Notes under the pieces: generated by a model | The model's database searches: none | Seen by the model: only the letters and a program-made list of their open reading frames with translations | What the model was told of the DNA's origin: nothing | Part shown: positions 58,838-64,000 of the stretch, in pieces | Numbering within the stretch: position 1 is the first letter of the stretch | Layout of the letters: every line of letters starts with the position of its first letter | Program-made: the position numbers and the translations under genes | Source: RGIG8700 sp045648505 | GTDB lineage: Bacteria > Bacillota > Clostridia > RGIG6154 | Length of the DNA: 64,000 bases | Assembly: GCA_045648505.1 (NCBI GenBank) | Contig: JAZROD010000044.1 | Span: 62,001-126,000, forward strand | Direction of reading: 5' to 3'

Positions 58838-59539
58838 ATGGAAAGAATTTTTATCAGAAGTGAAATGCTTTACGGCGAAAACTCCACCGCCATTCTTAAC
58901 AATTCCAAAGTTGCAATCTTCGGCATTGGCGGAGTTGGTTCTTATGTGTGCGAAGCTCTGGCAAGATGTGGTGTTGGTTCTTTAACACTTATAGACAACG
59001 ACACCGTAAGCTATTCAAATATAAACAGACAGCTTGTTGCTCTGCACAGCACAGTGGGTAAATACAAAACAGAGGTTATGGCAGAAAGAATAAAAGACAT
59101 TAACCCTTCCTGCAATGTTACAACGCTTAATATGTTTTACACTGCCGAAAGTGATTTTGATATAAGCTATTTTGATTATATCGTTGATGCCATAGATACT
59201 GTTTCTTCAAAAATACATCTTGCAGTTTTGTGTCAGGAGAAAAACATTCCCCTTATAAGCTGTATGGGTGCAGGAAATAAGCTTGACCCTACTGCATTTA
59301 AAGTGGCAGATATTTTTGAAACATCAGGTTGCCCCTTAGCAAGAGTTATGAGAAAAGAACTTAAAGCAAAAGGTGTTAAAAAGCTTAAAGTTGTTTATTC
59401 AACAGAAGCACCTTTAACCCCTCTCCCTCTTGAAACAACCGAAGGAAGACGGCAGACTCCCGGCAGTTGCGCCTTTGTTCCGTCAGTTGCAGGACTTGTT
59501 GCAGCAGGTGAAGTGGTTAAGGATATTGTCGGAATATGA
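58838..59539 (+). CDS. tcdA: tRNA threonylcarbamoyladenosine dehydratase
   Basis: A 233-residue E1-like ATPase of the ThiF/MoeB family. The nucleotide-binding GIGGVGSYVCEALARCGVG and the NINRQLVAL block are typical of TcdA/CsdL, which cyclises t6A37 in tRNA to ct6A. ATG 58838 follows GGGTGA; a longer frame from 58793 has no site. The C-terminal GSCAFVPSVAGLVAAGEVVKDI is typical. No csdE/csdA partner is nearby. Confidence 0.92.
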   Translation: MERIFIRSEMLYGENSTAILNNSKVAIFGIGGVGSYVCEALARCGVGSLTLIDNDTVSYSNINRQLVALHSTVGKYKTEVMAERIKDINPSCNVTTLNMFYTAESDFDISYFDYIVDAIDTVSSKIHLAVLCQEKNIPLISCMGAGNKLDPTAFKVADIFETSGCPLARVMRKELKAKGVKKLKVVYSTEAPLTPLPLETTEGRRQTPGSCAFVPSVAGLVAAGEVVKDIVGI

Positions 59540-59700
59540 CTTAATATTTTTGTTGCAAACAATACTTAACTGTGTTATACTTATAGCAGTTGAGTATGTT
59601 CGGTTTTGAGATGCACAACAGTGCATCTCTTTTTTATGAGAGCCTTTTTTATTGTTCGGACTTTTGGCTCTTATTTTACATATTTAAAAGGAGGTATATT

Positions 59701-61440
59701 TTGGATAAGAAAACAAACACAAAAAAATATTATGTACGAAAAAAACCGCTTAAACCAAGGGTTCAGAAGAAGCCTTCTCAGCCACTTGGAAATCTTAAAA
59801 TTATTCCACTTGGCGGTTTCGAGGAAATAGGTAAAAACTTAACGGTTTTTGAATATGAGGACGATATTGTTATTTTAGACTGTGGCGTTGCATTCCCTGA
59901 TGAGGAAATGCTTGGAGTTGACCTTGTTATCCCCGATATGACTTATCTTTACAAAAACAGGGATAAAATCAGAGGTCTTATTATAACTCACGGTCACGAG
60001 GACCATATCGGCGCAATTCCTTATCTTTTAAAAGATATAAATGTTCCTATTTATGCAACAAAGCTTACACTTGGAATTTTAACTCACAAGCTTGATGAAC
60101 ACGGACTTTTAAAAACTGCAAAATTAAATGTTACCAAGCCGGGACAGATTGTTAAGCTTGGAAACATCAAAGCAGAATTTATCAGAACAAACCACAGTAT
60201 TGCAGATGCAGTTGCAATTGCTTTCCACACTCCTGTGGGAGTTGTTCTTCACACCGGTGACTTTAAAATTGACTCAACTCCAATAGATGGCGAAATGCTG
60301 GACTTCGCCAGAATCGGTGAGCTTGGCAAAAAAGGAATTTTAGCACTTCTTTCAGACAGTACAAATGTTGAACGACCGGGCTACTCAATGTCTGAAAGAA
60401 AAGTTGGCGATACTTTAGAAGAAATCTTCTCAAAAACCAATTCAAGAATAATTGTTGCAACCTTTGCTTCAAACATTCACAGAGTTCAGCAGATTATAAA
60501 TATTGCGGCAAAATATAAAAGAAAAGTTGCAGTTTCAGGCAGAAGTATGGAAAGTGTTGTTACTTCCGCCCGTGAGCTTGGTTATCTTAAAGTGCCCAAA
60601 GGTACTTTGATTGATATTTCCGAAATTGACAAATATAAGCCAAGAAACCTTGTTATTGTAACAACAGGCAGTCAGGGTGAACCTATGGCGGCTCTTGCAA
60701 GAATGGCAAGCAACGGACACAAAATGGTTGAAATCACAAAGGATGACCTTGTTATTCTCTCATCAAGTCCTATTCCCGGCAACGAAAAGCTTATTGCAAG
60801 GGTTATTGATGAACTTTGCAAAAAAGGTGCAGAGGTTATTTATAAATCTCTTGCGGATGTTCATGTTTCAGGTCACGCCTGTCAGGAAGAGCTTAAAATT
60901 ATGCTTTCAATAGCAAAGCCTAAATTCTTCATTCCTGCCCACGGCGAATACCGTCATCTTATGATGCACGCTAAACTTGCCCAGAAAATAGGTATGAAAG
61001 AAGAAGATACTTTCATTATGAAAATCGGTCAGGTACTTGAGCTTAACAGACAAACCGCAAAAATCAACGGAAATGTTCAGTCAGGCAGAGTTTTTGTTGA
61101 CGGCAGTGGCGTAGGCGATGTTGGTAATATTGTTATAAGAGACAGAAAAGTTCTTTCAGAAGAAGGTCTTATTGTTGTTGTGGTTGGGATTTCAAGCCAC
61201 ACCAAGGAAATCGTATCAGGTCCTGATGTTATTTCAAGAGGCTTTGTTTATGTAAGAGAGTCTGAAGAACTGATGGAAAACATCAAAGCACACGCAAAAG
61301 AAGCTTTAATAATCGCAGGAAGCAAAAAGCACAGTGACTGGAACTCTATGAAAACTGCAGTTAAAAACAGCTTAAGTCAGTATATTTTCAGTGAAACAAA
61401 GAGAAGTCCTGTAATACTTCCCGTAATTCTTGAAATATAA
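59701..61440 (+). CDS. rnj: Ribonuclease J
   Basis: A 579-residue beta-CASP metallo-beta-lactamase RNase with 5'-3' exo- and endonuclease activity, central to RNA decay in Firmicutes. Metal motif THGHEDHIGAIPYLL, HTGDF (with Asp), the beta-CASP block (STNVERPGYSMSER) and PAHGEYRH are present, as well as the C-terminal domain. The start is TTG 59701, six bases after AAAGGAGG, preceded by a basic tail (KKPLKPRVQKKPSQP). Frames reading back to 59590 lack a site. Whether J1 or J2 cannot be told. Confidence 0.94.
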   Translation: MDKKTNTKKYYVRKKPLKPRVQKKPSQPLGNLKIIPLGGFEEIGKNLTVFEYEDDIVILDCGVAFPDEEMLGVDLVIPDMTYLYKNRDKIRGLIITHGHEDHIGAIPYLLKDINVPIYATKLTLGILTHKLDEHGLLKTAKLNVTKPGQIVKLGNIKAEFIRTNHSIADAVAIAFHTPVGVVLHTGDFKIDSTPIDGEMLDFARIGELGKKGILALLSDSTNVERPGYSMSERKVGDTLEEIFSKTNSRIIVATFASNIHRVQQIINIAAKYKRKVAVSGRSMESVVTSARELGYLKVPKGTLIDISEIDKYKPRNLVIVTTGSQGEPMAALARMASNGHKMVEITKDDLVILSSSPIPGNEKLIARVIDELCKKGAEVIYKSLADVHVSGHACQEELKIMLSIAKPKFFIPAHGEYRHLMMHAKLAQKIGMKEEDTFIMKIGQVLELNRQTAKINGNVQSGRVFVDGSGVGDVGNIVIRDRKVLSEEGLIVVVVGISSHTKEIVSGPDVISRGFVYVRESEELMENIKAHAKEALIIAGSKKHSDWNSMKTAVKNSLSQYIFSETKRSPVILPVILEI

Positions 61441-61452
61441 CCTTTAATCAAC

Positions 61453-61530
61453 TCCCGTAGGGAATATCTCTGTGCGTAGCACAATATCTCTGCAAAGTAA
61501 TATCTCTGATTTCATCAGAAATCAATATCG
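61453..61530 (+). repeat. Hairpin-linker array, linker ATATCTC
   Basis: Hairpins TCCC/GGGA (61453-61463), TGTGC/GCACA (61471-61483), a weak TGC/GTA (61491-61499) and TGATTT/AAATCA (61507-61524) are separated by (A)ATATCTC; a final ATATCG follows. Directly after rnj and before its terminator, so it would be the 3' untranslated region of rnj. Confidence 0.75.
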
Positions 61531-61532
61531 TT

Positions 61533-61575
61533 GGCCGAGTTTTATAAAAAACTCGGCCTTCGGTGTCTTTTTTTA
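61533..61575 (+). terminator. Terminator of rnj
   Basis: GGCCGAGTTTT (61533-61543) and AAAACTCGGCC (61548-61558); the T run starts eight bases later, which makes it imperfect. Confidence 0.65.
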
Positions 61576-61598
61576 TATTTTCTTTGTCTATTTATATA

Positions 61599-61633
61599 TT
61601 TACAATATTAAAAGATAGTGCTATACTATCTTT
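61599..61633 (+). promoter_or_regulatory. Promoter and operator-like inverted repeat before the oxidoreductase gene
   Basis: TTTACA (61599-61604), 17 bases, TATACT (61622-61627) form the promoter. A perfect 9-bp inverted repeat, AAAGATAGT (61611-61619) and ACTATCTTT (61625-61633) with 5 bases between, covers the -10. It looks like a repressor site; no regulator gene is adjacent. Confidence 0.65.
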
Positions 61634-61650
61634 AGTTTGGAGGTGTATGT

Positions 61651-62640
61651 ATGTATAATATAGTTCTTATTGGATGCGGACATATGGGAATGGTCCATCT
61701 TGATGACATATATACTATGGATAATGTTAATATAAGCGCAGTTGTTGATACTGACATTGAAAGAGCGAAAAATTTCGCTAAAAAATATAACGCAGATAAT
61801 TTCGGTACAGACTATCATAAGTTTGTTGCTGACGAAAAAACAGACATTGTTATCTGTACTACATATCCACACTCCCATCTTGAAATTTTAAAAGAATGTG
61901 TAAAATACGGCAAGCATCTTCTGTGCGAAAAGCCCATAACTCCCGACCTTGAATCTGCAAAAGAATTTATAGACATTGTGGAAAATTCAAATATCAAAGT
62001 GCAGACAGGTTATATTTTAAGATTTAACGAAACCTACAGAAAAGTTGCCGAGCTTATACAGAGCGGTATCATCGGAAGTCCGCTTGTTATAAGAATGTCC
62101 CACAATCAGCATATAATGAACTGGGAAAAATATGGTGCTTTAATGAAAGACACATCCCCTCTTGTTGATTGCGGTGTTCATTATTTTGACCTTATAAGAT
62201 GGTACACAGGTGAAGAAATTGTTGATGTTTCAGGTATTTCTGCAACTCTTGACGAAAAAACACCTGAAAATTCATACAACTACGGCATAGCCACAATGAA
62301 GCTTTCAGGCGGAAGCGTGGCATTTTATGAAGCAGGCTGGGGAAACACTATGGCATCTGCTCATATAAATGAATTTATCGGTCCTAAAGGCAGAATTTCT
62401 ATTACAGAAAGAGAATACAGAATCGGATGTCAGGAGGAAGGAGATTTAATTTCTCATTTTGACTACGAAACAAATACATATAATACCATAAATGTTAACT
62501 GCAAAAGAAGACCAATGGGAAAACAGCTTGAAAGACTTATAGAAATGATAGAAAAAGATGTTAAGTCTTTCCCTGATAACGATGATGTTTTAAAAAGCTT
62601 TGAAACTGCTATCAGGGCACATAAAGCAATACAAAATTAA
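61651..62640 (+). CDS. Gfo/Idh/MocA-family oxidoreductase
   Basis: A 329-residue NAD(P)-dependent dehydrogenase. The Rossmann motif is GCGHMGMVHLDDI, the family block LCEKPIT contains the conserved Lys, and a His in GVHYFDLIRW is the likely catalytic residue. These enzymes act on sugars, inositols or tetrapyrrole-like compounds; the substrate is unknown. It is a single-gene unit with a well-marked operator-like site. Confidence 0.9.
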   Translation: MYNIVLIGCGHMGMVHLDDIYTMDNVNISAVVDTDIERAKNFAKKYNADNFGTDYHKFVADEKTDIVICTTYPHSHLEILKECVKYGKHLLCEKPITPDLESAKEFIDIVENSNIKVQTGYILRFNETYRKVAELIQSGIIGSPLVIRMSHNQHIMNWEKYGALMKDTSPLVDCGVHYFDLIRWYTGEEIVDVSGISATLDEKTPENSYNYGIATMKLSGGSVAFYEAGWGNTMASAHINEFIGPKGRISITEREYRIGCQEEGDLISHFDYETNTYNTINVNCKRRPMGKQLERLIEMIEKDVKSFPDNDDVLKSFETAIRAHKAIQN

Positions 62641-62663
62641 AAAACGGGCTTATGCCCGTTTTT
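62641..62663. terminator. Bidirectional terminator
   Basis: AAAACGGGC (62641-62649) and GCCCGTTTT (62654-62662), shared by the oxidoreductase gene and luxS. Confidence 0.9.
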
Positions 62664-63129
62664 AGTTTGGATAAGAAAATCTTCTATTCTCTTCTAATTC
62701 TTTTTTGTACTTTTTAATATAAAATTTTGCCATATTAAGATTCTGTTCAGAGTAGTTTCCGCACTGCTCTGGTGCTGCACCTGGAATTTCGCCCTCATAA
62801 TTTATGATAAAGTCGCACATTTTTATAACAAAATCATAAATATCTTCAGGATTTAAGTCACCGAACATCAGAAGATAACAACCTGTTCTGCAACCCATAG
62901 GTCCGAAATACACAATTTCATCTTTTCTTTCTGTGTTTCTTAAATATGTTGCACCTAAATGCTCAATTGTATGAAGAGCAGGAACATCAATAACAGGCTC
63001 GTGGTTTGGCGCAGTTATTCTCATATCAAAGGTTGTTATAACAACCCCTTCTCTTTCGTCCCTTCTTGAAACATAAAGTCCGGGATAAAGCTCTAAATGG
63101 TCTATTGTAAAACTAGCAATTCTTTCCAT
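62662..63129 (-). CDS. luxS: S-ribosylhomocysteine lyase (LuxS)
   Basis: A 155-residue enzyme splitting S-ribosylhomocysteine into homocysteine and DPD, the precursor of autoinducer-2. The metal-binding HTIEH (residues 53-57), the catalytic Cys in GPMGCRTG (about 80) and the third metal ligand in EQCGNYSEQN (about 123) are all intact. ATG 63129 follows GGAGG; the longer open frame to 63276 reads through the promoter and is rejected. Monocistronic. Confidence 0.96.
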   Translation of the reverse strand: MERIASFTIDHLELYPGLYVSRRDEREGVVITTFDMRITAPNHEPVIDVPALHTIEHLGATYLRNTERKDEIVYFGPMGCRTGCYLLMFGDLNPEDIYDFVIKMCDFIINYEGEIPGAAPEQCGNYSEQNLNMAKFYIKKYKKELEENRRFSYPN

Positions 63130-63151
63130 ATTCTCAACCTCCGTTTTGTCT

Positions 63152-63180
63152 ATTATAATATTGTTCTTAACATCTGTCAA
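63152..63180 (-). promoter_or_regulatory. Consensus promoter of luxS
   Basis: Minus strand TTGACA (63175-63180), 17 bases, TATAAT (63152-63157). Confidence 0.88.
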
Positions 63181-63182
63181 CC

Positions 63183-63211
63183 TTGACAAAAACGCTTTAT
63201 TATGATAAAAT
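63183..63211 (+). promoter_or_regulatory. Promoter of the OPT transporter gene
   Basis: TTGACA (63183-63188), 17 bases, TAAAAT (63206-63211). Its -35 and the luxS -35 are two bases apart and form a 14-bp palindrome. Confidence 0.82.
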
Positions 63212-63259
63212 TTTAAGGTCTGTATAAAATAGATATAAATAAATGAATGGAGAAAGACA

Positions 63260-64000
63260 ATGGACAACAAAAACAACTTTCAGCCATATATTCCGGCAAG
63301 CAAAGTAATTCCTGAAATTACTGTTACATCTATTATTATGGGTGTTCTTCTTGCTGTTATATTCGGTGCGGCTAACGCATATCTCGGTCTTCGTGTTGGT
63401 ATGACTGTTTCTGCTTCTATTCCTGCAGCAGTTATAGCAATGGGCGTTATCAGAGTTATTATGCGTAAAAACTCAATACTTGAAAGCAATATCGTGCAGA
63501 CTATAGGTTCTGCAGGTGAATCTTTAGCTGCGGGTGCAATCTTCACAATGCCTGCTCTCTTCCTTTGGGCAGCAGAAGGCGTTATGGACAAGCCTGGTAT
63601 TATTGAAATCACTTTAATCGCTTTAATCGGCGGTCTTCTCGGTGTTTTCTTTATGGTGCCACTGAGAAATGCACTTATCGTTAAAGAACACAATACACTT
63701 CCATATCCTGAAGGAACTGCTTGTGCAGAAGTTCTCCTTGCAGGCGAAGAAGGCGGCGCAAATGCATCAACAGTATTTGCAGGTATGGGCTTTGCGGCAC
63801 TCTTTAAGTTTATTATTGACGGACTTAAAGCAGTTCCGGGCGAAATCTCATTAAGATTCAAAGGCTTTGCAGGTGAAATCGGTACACAGATTTATCCTGC
63901 AGTTATGAGCGTTGGTTATATTTGCGGACCAAGAATTTCTTCTTATATGTTCGCAGGTGGTGTGTTAAGCTGGATGGTTCTTATTCCTTTAATCGTGCTT
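63260..64000 (+). CDS. OPT-family oligopeptide transporter, N-terminal part (truncated by window edge)
   Basis: About 247 codons are present before the window ends. The start MDNKNNFQPYIPASKVIPEITVTSIIMGVLLAVIFGAANAYLGLRVGMTVSASIPAAV is typical of OPT transporters, with NIVQTIGSAGESLAAG and the NTLPYPEGTACAEVL block, the family motif around the second transmembrane pair. These proton-coupled carriers move oligopeptides or metal chelates. The substrate is not known. Confidence 0.92.
   Translation, partial: MDNKNNFQPYIPASKVIPEITVTSIIMGVLLAVIFGAANAYLGLRVGMTVSASIPAAVIAMGVIRVIMRKNSILESNIVQTIGSAGESLAAGAIFTMPALFLWAAEGVMDKPGIIEITLIALIGGLLGVFFMVPLRNALIVKEHNTLPYPEGTACAEVLLAGEEGGANASTVFAGMGFAALFKFIIDGLKAVPGEISLRFKGFAGEIGTQIYPAVMSVGYICGPRISSYMFAGGVLSWMVLIPLIVL

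Noticed and set aside
63280..63861. Open frame of 193 codons antisense to the OPT transporter
   Set aside because: Low-complexity Ala/Ile/Pro composition mirrors the hydrophobic codons of the sense gene, which has a clear family signature, promoter and start.

Overview
The window is a 64 kb chromosomal piece of a low-GC, endospore-forming Gram-positive bacterium, most likely a member of the Clostridia (Bacillota). The evidence is the uninterrupted S10-spc-alpha ribosomal superoperon in Firmicute order, a zinc-type S14, strong AGGAGG ribosome binding sites with many TTG/GTG starts, and a scatter of sporulation and germination genes (spoVG, spoIIR, spoIID, spoVB, yabP/yabQ, a SipL-like DUF3794-LysM protein, gerA-type A/B/C). 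No rRNA, CRISPR array, transposase, integrase or phage gene was seen. The species cannot be named from the sequence.

Layout. 1-14.6 kb (minus strand): rpsJ to rpoA, including the short rpmJ and rpmD, with secY, adk, map, a KOW protein and infA, read from one promoter with a foldable leader. 14.8-24 kb: spoVG, zinc-ribbon protein-murA-walJ, tRNA-Leu(TAA), an FHA-ispE-spoIIR line, a LysM-G5-M23 endopeptidase, spoIID and citrate synthase. 24-28 kb (minus): S1 protein, divIC, yabQ, yabP, rqcP, HU, spoVB. 28-35.8 kb: ribokinase-like kinase, GerMN lipoprotein, an OmpR/WalK-like two-component pair, then a degenerate D,D-carboxypeptidase homologue with a FemAB-like transferase and an alanine-racemase-like enzyme. 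35.8-41 kb: SipL-like protein and a gerA operon. 41.0-41.6 kb: a compact non-coding locus. 41.6-43.8 kb (minus): rpsF-ssb-rpsR and mreB. 43.9-50.5 kb: a large SLH-domain protein and a three-gene block of unknown function between two direct repeats. 50.5-58.4 kb: yggS, apgM, two G3E-type GTPases, MATE transporter, flavin reductase and a GH20-type hexosaminidase. 58.4-64 kb: a DnaA-box cluster, tcdA, RNase J, Gfo/Idh oxidoreductase, luxS and a truncated OPT transporter.

How the parts relate. Highly expressed operons (S10, rpsF, HU, mreB) all point left, away from the DnaA-box region near 58.6 kb, and the genes just right of it point right. This is what would be expected if that region were an origin, although dnaA is not beside it.

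The most unusual material is non-coding. Three families of hairpin-linker arrays occur, each with its own short linker word. One family exists as two gap-free copies of about 260 bp, each starting with a promoter, that flank the unknown three-gene block. A separate 84-bp palindromic element occurs twice, 32.6 kb apart, with compensatory base changes. Between gerAC and rpsR lie a promoter-driven structured RNA, a 42-codon ORF, one hairpin array and a nested inverted repeat.
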